Positions 25,429 through 34,011 of a stretch of DNA of 64,000 bases are shown piece by piece (within the stretch, counting starts at the first letter, position 1; every line of letters starts with the position of its first letter). Source of the stretch: Candidatus Poribacteria bacterium (GTDB lineage Bacteria > Poribacteria > WGA-4E > WGA-3G). The position numbers and the translations under genes were made by a program. The stretch spans positions 124,001 to 188,000 of the forward strand of contig JAJDTM010000003.1 of NCBI GenBank assembly GCA_022827185.1, read 5' to 3'. The notes below the pieces were generated by a model. The model was not told the DNA's origin. It did not search any database and saw only the letters and a list, made by a program, of their open reading frames with translations.

Positions 25429-27254
25429 ACTTTCGGACAACACTTATCATCATTGTGCTCCTTGTAGGCATCGGCGGTGCGTACTACCTGTTTTTCCAAG
25501 AACCGTCTGATAAGACGACCCCAAACGAAAAGCCACCGATTCATCAGGTTTACGATGTTCCGCGCAATAAGGTCGGACAGGTGGAAATCTCGTTTGCAGA
25601 TGCGGTATATCAAGATCTGAAATTGGTAAAAGACATGACCGGCAACTGGCGGTTAACAGCACCGTTTCAAGCGGATGCAGACAGTGAAAAAATAGATCAG
25701 ATGTTAGATGATATGCTCAACAAACGCGTTAAGCAGACGCTTGAAGTGACGGGATTAACACAGTACGGATTGGATACACCGAGTATTACCCTTTCACTCT
25801 GGACAGCAGACGGAACTTCACCAACAGCAACCTTCCTTATCGGTAAAAAGGCGATTAACTTTTCCGTCTATGTCAAAGAGAAATCGGAAAAACATATCTT
25901 TCTAATTGAATCCAGCGCACTTGATGATCTGACGAAATCGCCGACAGACCTTCGCGACCGGTCGGTTCTTAAATTCAATCCGGAAACGGTTTTAAGCCTT
26001 CAGTTTACACATAAGAACGCAGGTTCCGCCTCCCGATCAAGCACAATTAATTGTGAAAAACGAGATGACACATGGCACGTTATACATCCGATTAAAACAA
26101 AAGCAGATGCAGAAGAAATTGAGGCACTCCTTTCGGAATTGCGTTCGTTGAAAGTGTCATCCTTTGAGGCTGACGGTGCTGATGCCAATGTCCTCACACG
26201 GTTAGAAAAGGCAGGTTTAGATGATCCACGTCTTCAGATGAAACTCACAGATGGCGATAACACCTACACGCTTGGCATCGGTGCTTCAGTTGGATCGGAG
26301 ACGGGAACGCAGGGACGGGTCTATGTCAAGGCTACCGTTTATCAAGATGCCATCTACACTGTCTCTGAAGATATTTATAATCTTCTGAATAAATCTGTTT
26401 TTGATCTGCGTGATAAACGGGTTACTGACTTTCAACGTACGGATACAATCCGCTTTGAAATCAAACAAGGGACAGAGACAACTGTCGGCACGAGAAACCT
26501 TGATAACATCTGGGAATTGCAAACACCGACAGGAAAAATAAAAGCAGACGCGGATGCGGTGAGCGATCTGCTCTTCGGTGTAGACTCCCTTGAAGCTGCT
26601 GCATTCATTGACAATTCTACCCAAAACCTTGCATCATACGGATTAGCATCCCCATCAATCAAGGTCGCATTTACACAACGCGGTGAAGAAAACCCCGCAG
26701 TCCTACTTATCGGAGACTATGCACAAGACGGAACCGTCTATGTCAAAGCCGAGCAGTCCGATCAAGTTTTTCGTGTTAAACCTACTTTAATCGATAAGAT
26801 TGCCTTGGGGACAGCATGGTTACGCGATAAACAGGTGCTCAATTTTCATATTGACGACGCGATTCGATTGACCTCGACTTTGGATGGAGAAGAGCCTTTT
26901 ACATGCCAACGCCTCGGAACGAATTGGCGGCTCACCGCACCTGTCAGAGAAGACGCAAACAATACAGAAGTCAACGCGATCATGTATGAACTCGATGACC
27001 TGACGGCAGACGCATTTATAGGGAGCAAATCTACACCTACCGATGCTGCCACAGGTTTCAGTAAACCGAGTATGCAGCTGACCATCGAGCTGCGGAATCA
27101 GAAAGTGTATACCTTGCAAGTTGGCAAGATAGATGCGTCCGGACGTTCCTATGCCAGGTTTCAACATGAACCGAATTTAATTTTTCTGATCAATGCAGAA
27201 CGTATTGAAAAACTGAAAACACCCCTTGAATATATTCGCACTTCGGAACAGTGA
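25425..27254 (+). CDS. DUF4340 protein, membrane-anchored
   Basis: A 609-residue exported protein with one N-terminal membrane anchor (TLIIIVLLVGIGGAYYLFF). The body consists of repeated units of the DUF4340 type: WRLTAPFQADADSEKI near residue 70, WHVIHPIKTKADAEEI near 215, WELQTPTGKIKADADAV near 360 and WRLTAPVREDANNTEV near 500, each followed by YGLD-like or GLASP-like segments. The GTG at 25425 is chosen because GGAGGA lies 5 bases upstream and the codon overlaps the stop of the GldG-like gene. DUF4340 genes usually accompany GldF/GldG-like genes; their role is unknown. Confidence 0.85.
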   Translation: MNFRTTLIIIVLLVGIGGAYYLFFQEPSDKTTPNEKPPIHQVYDVPRNKVGQVEISFADAVYQDLKLVKDMTGNWRLTAPFQADADSEKIDQMLDDMLNKRVKQTLEVTGLTQYGLDTPSITLSLWTADGTSPTATFLIGKKAINFSVYVKEKSEKHIFLIESSALDDLTKSPTDLRDRSVLKFNPETVLSLQFTHKNAGSASRSSTINCEKRDDTWHVIHPIKTKADAEEIEALLSELRSLKVSSFEADGADANVLTRLEKAGLDDPRLQMKLTDGDNTYTLGIGASVGSETGTQGRVYVKATVYQDAIYTVSEDIYNLLNKSVFDLRDKRVTDFQRTDTIRFEIKQGTETTVGTRNLDNIWELQTPTGKIKADADAVSDLLFGVDSLEAAAFIDNSTQNLASYGLASPSIKVAFTQRGEENPAVLLIGDYAQDGTVYVKAEQSDQVFRVKPTLIDKIALGTAWLRDKQVLNFHIDDAIRLTSTLDGEEPFTCQRLGTNWRLTAPVREDANNTEVNAIMYELDDLTADAFIGSKSTPTDAATGFSKPSMQLTIELRNQKVYTLQVGKIDASGRSYARFQHEPNLIFLINAERIEKLKTPLEYIRTSEQ

Positions 27255-27266
27255 TGGTTGAAGGCT

Positions 27267-28481
27267 ATGCAGACGTATATTATCGCAACCGCTTATTTTT
27301 TCTTTATTGTTGAACTACTCATTATTAGCCGATCTTTTCTCTACACCCGGCGCGAACGCAACACGAAGAGACCTGACTATACACCAAAGACGGCAATTAT
27401 CGCACCTCATTACGGATGGGATGCTGAGACAGAAACACACGTCCAAGGACTTTTGCACCAAGACTATGCCGGTGAATACGAAGTCTTTTTTGTCACACAT
27501 CAAAGAACAGATACGGGACACGATGTGTCGTATCCACACCTCTGCGAAATCGCCGAACCGTATCCCAACGTCCATGTAATATTGGCACCGAATATCGTTG
27601 ACAACGATCTCGGTCGTTCGCAAAAGGTCCAGAACCTCTTGACAGCGATAGAAAAACTGCCAGACGATATTGAAGTTATCGCGTTTGTGGATGCAGATGT
27701 CGCTATCCAAAAAGATTGGTTAACCTTGCTTGTTAATCCGCTCCAAGAACCGGAAATAGGAGCTACCGTCGGCGGACGGTTCTATTTCCCGCAAACATGG
27801 AACATCGCCTCTCTTGCGGAATCCATCTGGGTAAACTTTCAGATGAGTTTCCAAGGCGATCATCCATTCACCATGGTGTGGGGTGGTTCTAACGCCTTTC
27901 GACGTGAAATGCTCGAAAAGGCACAAATTCTTGAACGTTGGGAACAGGCAACAATCGAAGACCTTAACACCACCCTGGCAATGCGAGATACCAAGCACAA
28001 GATACATTTTGTCCCAGACTGCGTAGCGGTTACACAGACGACCCATCGCACATGGCATCAAATCGTTGAATTTACGAACCGTCAGGTAATTATGACCTTT
28101 CACATGGGTCTCTGGGTGCAATGGTTAGCGAGTCTCCTTGTGTGTCTGCCGAAAGGCATCTGTGTGTTCGGATCAATCCCATTTCTGTTTCACAAGCGAG
28201 AGTTACTACCGGTTATCTTTATCCTTTTTCTGGAAGCACTTAGCTATCGGCTCTATTCCAAAAACCTACCGCGCTGGCTCCAAAACATGCCAAAGGTACG
28301 GCAGGCAATTAGTATCTCCTCCTACGTCACCTCGGTCGGGATATTCCTCGCAGGTTTCAATGCCGTATATGCTGTATTCCAGCGTAAGATCACTTGGGGT
28401 GGGGTGCGATACGAGATCCTATCTGCGACAACGTGTCGGGTTTTAGGTGCGGTTAAGCGAAACCGAAAAGACGGTGTTTAA
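27267..28481 (+). CDS. Glycosyltransferase family 2, membrane-bound
   Basis: A 404-residue GT2 enzyme. An N-terminal membrane segment (IATAYFFFIVELLIISRSF) is followed by the catalytic domain with FVDADV (the DxD metal and nucleotide-sugar site, near residue 140), GGSNAFRR near 210 and IEDLNTT near 230 (the catalytic ED), then two or three membrane segments at the C-terminus. The overall plan resembles ceramide glucosyltransferase or HpnI-type enzymes, which glycosylate membrane lipids. The start is ATG 27267 or TTG 27258; neither has a strong box. It begins 12 bp after the DUF4340 gene and is probably co-transcribed. Confidence 0.85.
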   Translation: MQTYIIATAYFFFIVELLIISRSFLYTRRERNTKRPDYTPKTAIIAPHYGWDAETETHVQGLLHQDYAGEYEVFFVTHQRTDTGHDVSYPHLCEIAEPYPNVHVILAPNIVDNDLGRSQKVQNLLTAIEKLPDDIEVIAFVDADVAIQKDWLTLLVNPLQEPEIGATVGGRFYFPQTWNIASLAESIWVNFQMSFQGDHPFTMVWGGSNAFRREMLEKAQILERWEQATIEDLNTTLAMRDTKHKIHFVPDCVAVTQTTHRTWHQIVEFTNRQVIMTFHMGLWVQWLASLLVCLPKGICVFGSIPFLFHKRELLPVIFILFLEALSYRLYSKNLPRWLQNMPKVRQAISISSYVTSVGIFLAGFNAVYAVFQRKITWGGVRYEILSATTCRVLGAVKRNRKDGV

Positions 28482-28598
28482 GGAATCGTCAGACACAACA
28501 TTTGAAACGCTCTTGATTTTTTTCTCAAAATGTGGCATAGTATTCATGCAGGACTATTTAACAGCAAGTTTTGCCTTATTTTATAAGAGGAGCAAAAA

Positions 28599-29012
28599 AT
28601 GAGCGAAGAAAAAGTTATCAAATCAGAAAAAGAGTGGAAAGAACAACTCACACCAGAAGAATTTAAAGTGACTCGGAAGAAGGGGACGGAACGCGCCTTT
28701 ACAGGAGAATACCACGATTGTAAAGAGCCAGGCATGTATCACTGTATCTGTTGTGGAAGTCCGCTCTTTAGTTCGGAAACCAAGTACGACTCTGGAACGG
28801 GGTGGCCCAGTTTTTGGGACGCTGTCTCTTCCGAATCTATTGAGATGAAATCGGATCGCAGTATTTTTTTTATGCCGCGCGTCGAAGTCGTCTGTAGTCG
28901 GTGTGACGCACACCTTGGGCACGTTTTCGATGATGGACCGCCGCCGACTGGCAAGCGTTATTGCATGAATTCTGCAGCACTTACGCTGGTAAAATCAGAA
29001 GACGAATCCTAA
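28599..29012 (+). CDS. msrB: Peptide-methionine (R)-S-oxide reductase
   Basis: A 137-residue MsrB that reduces the R form of methionine sulfoxide in proteins. Seen: two CxxC-type zinc pairs (YHCICCGSP near residue 48 and VVCSRCDAH near residue 100), the substrate motif GTGWPSFW near residue 67, and the catalytic Cys in RYCMNSAAL near residue 122. The length is normal for a single-domain MsrB. AGAGGAGC lies six bases before the ATG. No msrA is adjacent. Confidence 0.96.
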   Translation: MSEEKVIKSEKEWKEQLTPEEFKVTRKKGTERAFTGEYHDCKEPGMYHCICCGSPLFSSETKYDSGTGWPSFWDAVSSESIEMKSDRSIFFMPRVEVVCSRCDAHLGHVFDDGPPPTGKRYCMNSAALTLVKSEDES

Positions 29013-29013
29013 A

Positions 29014-29203
29014 GCAGTTACCAGTGGTCAGTAGTCAGTTTTCAGTTAAAGAAGTCCAGTAAAGTCTTGTAAAGTGTAGCTAAAGTTGATAACTTCCTAT
29101 GCTTTAGATCACTTTAGAACACTTGCTAACTTTTCTATGCTTTAGCACACTTTGAAACTTTCTTCACTTGCTAACATTGACAACCGATAACTGACAACTA
29201 ATA
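29014..29203. repeat. CAGT-armed element with internal repeats (MITE-like)
   Basis: Outer arms: GTCAGTAGTCAGTTTTCAGT near 29026-29048 and its inverse relative CCGATAACTGACAACTAAT at 29184-29202. Inside are two imperfect tandem copies starting CTATGCTTTAG (29097-29130 and 29135-29175), both ending CTTGCTAAC, and an inverted relative AAAGTGTAGCTAAAG at 29071-29085 that can pair with the second copy. This fills the whole gap between msrB and the radical SAM gene. Confidence 0.6.
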
Positions 29204-29218
29204 AACAAAGGAGAATAA

Positions 29219-30439
29219 ATGGCACTACGAAGTCGAATCTCATCAAGATTTCTTGTCAATGAACTCGCCACCGCTATGTCGGAGGATTGGGGGACTTCGC
29301 GCAAGTTCATGCGCTACCAACTCGCTAAAGAGAGTTTTAACTGGCGACACCCGCTTGGTGCGAAACACGGTAGAGGCGACGCTATTCAACTGGTAAGCCT
29401 CCGAATAACCGATATGTGCAACCTCCGTTGCCATTCCTGTGGCCAGTGGGGTGATAACGGTTATCTTCTTGGGCAATCCCTCAAAGAACTCAAACAACGC
29501 GAAGTCCCTGTCGAAGTCTATAAAGATCTTGTCGATCAGATTGTTGACGAGGGTTGGTCCCCTGTCTGGTATATCTGGGGTGGTGAACCGATGCTTTACC
29601 CCGGTATTATCGAATTGATGCATTATATCAAAGAGAAGGGAATGCCCATATCACTCGTTAGCAACGCAACGAATATCGCGAGGCGTGCCGACGATATTTT
29701 GGAAACTTGCAAAATTATCTACCTGAGCGTCGATGGACCGAATGAAGAAATTCACAACACGCAACGTCCCGGTGTCTCTGAAAACTACGATAACTTCAAA
29801 GATGTCAAAGCCGCTCTCGAAACACTTAGCGCGGCGAAAAAAGAACGGGATAGTGCGTTTCCTTACATTATTCCACTGAGTTGCGTCACAATGTACAATA
29901 TTGATGTCGTTGTAGATCTCTACAAATTCACGAGTCAATACGCCGACGCACAAATCTTCTACCTGACATGGTGGATAGATTCTCAATCTGCGCAGGAACA
30001 CACAGAAGATTTTGAGAAACGTTTCGGGTTCAAACCGCAAACCCATTACGGTTGGATAGGAACGTGGAAAGACTTTGACCACGGCGTAATCTTGGATCGG
30101 TTTGAAGAGATGGAGAATCTTTCCAACGAACAACGACGCTGCCCGCCGATCATGATGCCGAGACTCAATACAAAAGGTGAAATCCAACGTTACTACACCG
30201 ATCATGAGCAGACTTTTGGCTACAACCAGTGTGTCAGTATCTATATGACGATGGAGATTGATAGCAATGGCGATGTGAGCCTCTGCCGAGATTACCACGA
30301 TTATATCATCGGCAATATAAAGACAGATAAAGTTGTTGATATGTGGAACAATCAGAAGGCGATGAAGTTTCGACAGTCCGTGAGTAACGACGGTCCTATG
30401 CCCGTGTGTCGCCGATGCTGTGGATTGATGGGGTTTTAA
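29219..30439 (+). CDS. Radical SAM protein with SPASM-like C-terminus
   Basis: A 406-residue radical SAM enzyme. Seen: the 4Fe-4S motif CNLRCHSC (Cx3Cx2C) near residues 67-74, the GGEP motif near residue 121, SNAT near 151 and LSVDGP near 172. The C-terminal part (YNQCVSIYMTMEIDSNGDVS, then LCRDYHDYIIGN and MPVCRRCCGLMGF) is a SPASM/twitch-like region that would hold auxiliary iron-sulfur clusters. SPASM proteins often modify peptides or proteins; no precursor peptide is obvious nearby. AAAGGAG precedes the ATG. It is followed by a sugar isomerase and a dioxygenase on the same strand. Confidence 0.88.
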   Translation: MALRSRISSRFLVNELATAMSEDWGTSRKFMRYQLAKESFNWRHPLGAKHGRGDAIQLVSLRITDMCNLRCHSCGQWGDNGYLLGQSLKELKQREVPVEVYKDLVDQIVDEGWSPVWYIWGGEPMLYPGIIELMHYIKEKGMPISLVSNATNIARRADDILETCKIIYLSVDGPNEEIHNTQRPGVSENYDNFKDVKAALETLSAAKKERDSAFPYIIPLSCVTMYNIDVVVDLYKFTSQYADAQIFYLTWWIDSQSAQEHTEDFEKRFGFKPQTHYGWIGTWKDFDHGVILDRFEEMENLSNEQRRCPPIMMPRLNTKGEIQRYYTDHEQTFGYNQCVSIYMTMEIDSNGDVSLCRDYHDYIIGNIKTDKVVDMWNNQKAMKFRQSVSNDGPMPVCRRCCGLMGF

Positions 30440-30440
30440 T

Positions 30441-30466
30441 AGTTGTCAGTTATCAGATATCAGTTA
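30441..30466. repeat. CAGT-rich repeat, solo copy
   Basis: AGTTGTCAGTTATCAGATAT continues with CAGTTA. It lies directly between the radical SAM stop and the AAGGAG of the isomerase, in the same motif family as the other intergenic arms. Confidence 0.5.
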
Positions 30467-30476
30467 AGGAGACTTT

Positions 30477-31340
30477 ATGAAAATAGGATTACGTATTCCC
30501 GGCACAGCCCGTCAATTACCTTTCGCAGATTTTTGCAAGTGGTGTGCTGATAACGGGTTTGATGCCGTTGATATTGGAGAAGTTACGCCCGAAATTGTCC
30601 AAACCGCGAGGGATGCCGGTCTTGCTATCGGCTCCGCGGACCTCCCAGGCACCAGAGACCTGCTCAGCGCGAAAAAATCTAAACAGAAAGCCGGTGCCTC
30701 GGCAGCAAAAGCCGCTATCGAAGCCGCTGCTGATAATGATGTTCATATTATGTTCTGTGTCTTTGTTCCTGAAGATGCAAGTCTCGGTAGGGCAAAAAAC
30801 TTTGATATTTGGAAAGAGACCGTTCCACCTGTCGCTGAATTCGCCGCTTCTAAAGGCGTTACGATCGCAGTCGAAGGATGGCCCGGTTCCGGTCCCGACT
30901 ATCCTGCGCTCGGCTGTACACCAGAGATGTGGCGTGCGATGTTCGCGGAATGCGACTCTCCGGGGTTAGGACTTAACTACGATCCGTCGCACCTTGTTAG
31001 AATCGGCATCGACTACCTACGTGCCCTGAATGAATTCGCATCGTACGTTAAACACGTCCACGGCAAAGATACCGCCTTCGACGAAGAGGCACTCTATTTG
31101 CACGGCAATTTGGGACCGAGTTTCCAAAGTCCTCGCGGCTTCGGTGAAGATTGGTGGCGTTATACGATTCCGGGTGACGGCATCGTGGATTGGCTACGAG
31201 TCGTACAACGTTTAGAGGACGAAGAATTCGACGGTATCGTGAGTGTGGAACTTGAGGATTACCGTTACTGGCGGACGTGGGAAGCAGAATCTGACGGTTT
31301 GATCCGTTCACGCGAGTTCCTTGATGAGTTTGTCCGGTAA
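30477..31340 (+). CDS. Sugar phosphate isomerase/epimerase family TIM barrel
   Basis: A 287-residue xylose-isomerase-like barrel (AP endonuclease 2 fold). Seen: FADFCKWCADNGFDAVDIGE at the start, VEGWPGSGPDYP near residue 138 with the first metal Glu, LNYDPSHLVRIG near residue 177 (a DPxH metal motif), KHVHGKD near 196 and SVELEDYRY near 261 with the last metal Glu. Such enzymes isomerise or epimerise sugars or inositol derivatives. TTAAGGAG precedes the ATG. The position between a radical SAM protein and a dioxygenase suggests a catabolic group, but the substrate is not evident. Confidence 0.87.
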   Translation: MKIGLRIPGTARQLPFADFCKWCADNGFDAVDIGEVTPEIVQTARDAGLAIGSADLPGTRDLLSAKKSKQKAGASAAKAAIEAAADNDVHIMFCVFVPEDASLGRAKNFDIWKETVPPVAEFAASKGVTIAVEGWPGSGPDYPALGCTPEMWRAMFAECDSPGLGLNYDPSHLVRIGIDYLRALNEFASYVKHVHGKDTAFDEEALYLHGNLGPSFQSPRGFGEDWWRYTIPGDGIVDWLRVVQRLEDEEFDGIVSVELEDYRYWRTWEAESDGLIRSREFLDEFVR

Positions 31341-31349
31341 TCCGTCCTG

Positions 31350-31385
31350 CTGCTGCGTAGGCTTGCATAGTCCCCTACACAGCAG
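31350..31385. repeat. Intercistronic hairpin
   Basis: CTGCTGCGTAGG (31350-31361) and CCTACACAGCAG (31374-31385) pair with one G-U position around a 12-base loop. It lies between the isomerase stop and the ribosome site of the dioxygenase and could stabilise or end the upstream message; no T-run follows. Confidence 0.5.
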
Positions 31386-31406
31386 CGCAATTAAGGAGAA
31401 ATTGCC

Positions 31407-32336
31407 ATGAACGAACTTCTTAATATTGGTATGGAGGCTTCGCCTGAGAAGTATCTCCCGCACTTAATCACAGAAGAAGAACGCACCCATTTTGAAGAAA
31501 ATGGCTATCTATATATACCAAATGCTCTCTCATCAGAGATGCGCGAAGCACTGGTATGTGCCGTAGATACCTTGCACAACAAAGCACTTGCTACAGGCAG
31601 GGCAAAGCCTGGTTCACACTGGGGCTGGTCGGATTTCTTAGGTGCCGATGATGTGCTTTTAAATCTCGTTGATCTGCCGACGACGTTGCCCAAAGTGTGG
31701 GGCATCTTGGGATGGAATATCTACCTATACCACGCGCACATGCACGTCAAACCGCCTGATGCCTCGGATGCCAAAGAAGGCGAAGGGTGGCTGGAATGGC
31801 ACCAAGACAGCGGACGCGTCAACATTGAGATGGAAACGCATCCACGTCCACGTCTGTCCATGAAAGTGGCATATTTCCTTACGGATGTCTCTGAACCCGG
31901 CCGCGGTAACTTCTATATTCGTCCGGGCAGCCATCTAAAGTCAGATATGTCGGTTCCAGAGTCCGAAATCAGCCGCGATCCGCGGGAAGGCACCGCAGAT
32001 GATGTCCCTGACGATGCGATGCCGGTCTGTGTTGAACCCGGAACCGCTGTTCTGTTCGATAGACGGCTCTGGCATTCGCGGAGTCCGAACCATTCTCAAA
32101 TGACCCGGAAGGCACTCTTTTACGGGTACGGGTATCGCTGGATCCGTCCAAAGGATGAGATGACAGTTGAACCGCTCTATGAACGGTGTGACCCGATTCG
32201 TCGGCAGCTGCTCGGTGCCGCTACCCGAAACAACGGACGCTACGTCCCCTCCGAAGACGATGTACCGCTGCGCGGCTGGCTCATTGACAACCTCGGAGAC
32301 AACCCAGCCTACGCAATGGGACCCCAGCACGCTTAA
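31407..32336 (+). CDS. Phytanoyl-CoA dioxygenase (PhyH) family protein
   Basis: A 309-residue Fe(II)/2-oxoglutarate-dependent oxygenase. Seen: the metal triad as H132-x-D134 (WHQD) and H223 (LWHSRSP), with an Arg near residue 233 (MTRKALF) placed to bind 2-oxoglutarate. The N-terminal THFEENGYLYIPNAL is the typical PhyH entry motif. The family hydroxylates many small molecules or lipids; the substrate is unknown. AAGGAG precedes the ATG. A second PhyH-like gene, of different subfamily, is at 42413. Confidence 0.92.
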   Translation: MNELLNIGMEASPEKYLPHLITEEERTHFEENGYLYIPNALSSEMREALVCAVDTLHNKALATGRAKPGSHWGWSDFLGADDVLLNLVDLPTTLPKVWGILGWNIYLYHAHMHVKPPDASDAKEGEGWLEWHQDSGRVNIEMETHPRPRLSMKVAYFLTDVSEPGRGNFYIRPGSHLKSDMSVPESEISRDPREGTADDVPDDAMPVCVEPGTAVLFDRRLWHSRSPNHSQMTRKALFYGYGYRWIRPKDEMTVEPLYERCDPIRRQLLGAATRNNGRYVPSEDDVPLRGWLIDNLGDNPAYAMGPQHA

Positions 32337-32350
32337 GTCGTAATTTGTTA

Positions 32351-32378
32351 GGGCGAGGTTGCCTTGCATACCTCGTCC
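32351..32378. repeat. AGGTT palindrome, degenerate copy
   Basis: GGGCGAGGT (32351-32359) and ACCTCGTCC (32370-32378) pair with one G-U position around 10 bases. It lies after the dioxygenase stop and matches the family at 17.03, 38.44 and 58.67 kb. Confidence 0.5.
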
Positions 32379-32436
32379 AACTATATCTCCTCAATACACA
32401 TTTTACTTTCCTCACTACACGATTTTTTAGCAAAAT

Positions 32437-32466
32437 TTGACATCTCATCTATATTTAGGGTAACAT
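32437..32466 (+). promoter_or_regulatory. Sigma-70-type promoter of the PIN/antitoxin pair
   Basis: A perfect TTGACA (32437-32442), an 18-base spacer and TAACAT (32461-32466), about 50 bases before the toxin ATG. Confidence 0.5.
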
Positions 32467-32514
32467 ATTTATATCTTTTATTTAACGGAGATTAGTAGAA
32501 AAACCAATTCCAAG

Positions 32515-33009
32515 ATGCTATTTACGGACAGAAAGCCAAAGGTCTACATTGAAACCACAGTCATTAGTTATTTAGCCGCTCGCCTCAGCCGAGATGCAAC
32601 GATAGCCAATCGTCAACGGTTAACCCAGCAGTTTTGGTATGAACATGCACATAGATTTGAATTAGTGATTTCTCCCACAGTCATTTCTGAAATTAATCGA
32701 GGCGACACAGAAGCTGCTCTGTCCCGAATCAACTTGGTATCAGATATAACCAGATTACCAATGTCAGACATAATCTCAAATCTTACGCAAACTCTACTGG
32801 ATACCGGAGCTATCCCGCGAAACGCTGAGGCAGATGCAACACATATAGCGATAGCAGCCATCCACAATATTGAATACCTTGCAACGTGGAACTATAAACA
32901 CATTGTAAATGTATATAAACGTCAACATATTGAACAGGTCTGTAGAGATAAAGGTTTTCAACCGGCAATTATTTGCACACCTGCTGAACTCATGGAGGTG
33001 AATTTATGA
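32515..33009 (+). CDS. PIN-domain protein, type II toxin-like
   Basis: A 164-residue PIN protein beginning KVYIETTVISYLAAR; Glu replaces Asp at the first acidic position. Further conserved acidic sites are in ISEINRG near residue 61 and EADATHIAIAA near 103, followed by TWNYKHI near 121. The end (ICTPAELMEV) resembles the relic at 55.63 kb. It appears intact. The toxin precedes its partner and overlaps it by 4 bases (ATGA). Ribonuclease activity is inferred from the fold. No clear ribosome site precedes the ATG, so the toxin may be translated poorly. Confidence 0.75.
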   Translation: MLFTDRKPKVYIETTVISYLAARLSRDATIANRQRLTQQFWYEHAHRFELVISPTVISEINRGDTEAALSRINLVSDITRLPMSDIISNLTQTLLDTGAIPRNAEADATHIAIAAIHNIEYLATWNYKHIVNVYKRQHIEQVCRDKGFQPAIICTPAELMEVNL

Positions 33010-33650
33010 AACCTGATCCCATTCTTGAAGAATGCTACCGTATCAAGGAAGAATACAGTGCCCAGTTTAAGGACGTACAAGCTTTCTTTGAACACTTAAA
33101 AGAGGTCGAAGCAGAAGAAAAGCGGAAAGGTAGGAAGTACGCCCCACCACCACAATACCTCGAATTTAGCGTCACAGCCGAACATCTGGAATTCGTAATA
33201 GATCGCGTCAAAAAAGCGGTCAAGGATCCGCAAATCGTTGCGTTGCTCAAACGATTGAAAATCGGACTGATAACCTGCGATGCAGCAAAAGACGGAGCGA
33301 AAGATAACTTTGGTGCAACTTTAGAAGCAGAAACGGCTCGCGCACTCATACAAGATTGGGCGATTGCAGCAATTCGGTTCATCCTCAGCGAAGATACTGA
33401 GTTAGAATCCGAAACGTCTTCTATTGCAGGTGAGGTTCGCCAGATACTAACGGCATGGCTGCCAGACTTTGTCGCCCTGAATTTTACGTTGGATCTCTCA
33501 GAAGATATGGAAATCGTAGCGAAACCTATCATCAATGTTGACCAGCGGGAAGGACGGGAATATCTCGCGAGCGCGCACCTCCAAATTAGAATGAAGCGCG
33601 GCGAGATACCCGAAGAATTGCCGCAGCTTTTGAACCGTTTTAAGGACTAA
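33006..33650 (+). CDS. Antitoxin-like N-terminus with a long unknown C-terminal domain
   Basis: A 214-residue protein. Residues 1-50 (ILEECYRIKEEYSAQF, then a charged helix ending GRKYAPPP) match the antitoxin part of the relic at 55.63 kb and are probably the toxin-binding segment. Residues 51-214 form an extra domain I do not recognise, mixed helix and strand, with FGATLEAETARALIQDWAIAA and a C-terminal beta-like part. Known antitoxins of this type end soon after the first segment. GGAGGTGA (32994-33001) gives a very strong ribosome site, stronger than the toxin's, as expected for an antitoxin. The extra domain might sense a ligand or bind DNA; this is open. Confidence 0.65.
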   Translation: MKPDPILEECYRIKEEYSAQFKDVQAFFEHLKEVEAEEKRKGRKYAPPPQYLEFSVTAEHLEFVIDRVKKAVKDPQIVALLKRLKIGLITCDAAKDGAKDNFGATLEAETARALIQDWAIAAIRFILSEDTELESETSSIAGEVRQILTAWLPDFVALNFTLDLSEDMEIVAKPIINVDQREGREYLASAHLQIRMKRGEIPEELPQLLNRFKD

Positions 33651-33675
33651 CGACTTTCGCGAGCGTGATTGGAAA

Positions 33676-34011
33676 ATGGAAGGATGGAAGCTTCAGATGA
33701 GCGACGACTATGAACTGAAGAAGGAGTTTTTAAGAAAATGGCTGATTGTCGTCAGTCGATCAGGTAAATTCAGTACGGTTTTCAATCTGATTATCTTATC
33801 CCTTGCACTCGGTACCTTTATCACGCTTTTTCTTGGTGACACCTATAATTTTCTAAATCAGTGTCTTGTAACGCCTTGTAGCTGGATGGCAGCAGCACGG
33901 CTGTTTGTTTTTAAATTGGAGTATCAGAACTCGCGTGTTATCCGGTGGATTTTTCGTTTCGTTCTGCTAATGAGCGTCATCCACACAATATTACTGGTAA
34001 AATATTTATGA
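33676..34011 (+). CDS. Small membrane protein of unknown function
   Basis: A 111-residue protein with a charged N-terminus and three hydrophobic segments (around residues 36-54, 64-76 and 91-108). No family recognised. An alternative start is the ATG at 33697 (MSDDYELKK); neither has a clear ribosome site. It ends by overlapping the start of the secreted protein gene by 3 bases (ATGA arrangement), suggesting the two are co-translated. Confidence 0.55.
   Translation: MEGWKLQMSDDYELKKEFLRKWLIVVSRSGKFSTVFNLIILSLALGTFITLFLGDTYNFLNQCLVTPCSWMAAARLFVFKLEYQNSRVIRWIFRFVLLMSVIHTILLVKYL

Noticed and set aside
29014-29203. CRISPR array
   Set aside because: Repeats differ in length and sequence, are not evenly spaced, and no cas gene is in the window.
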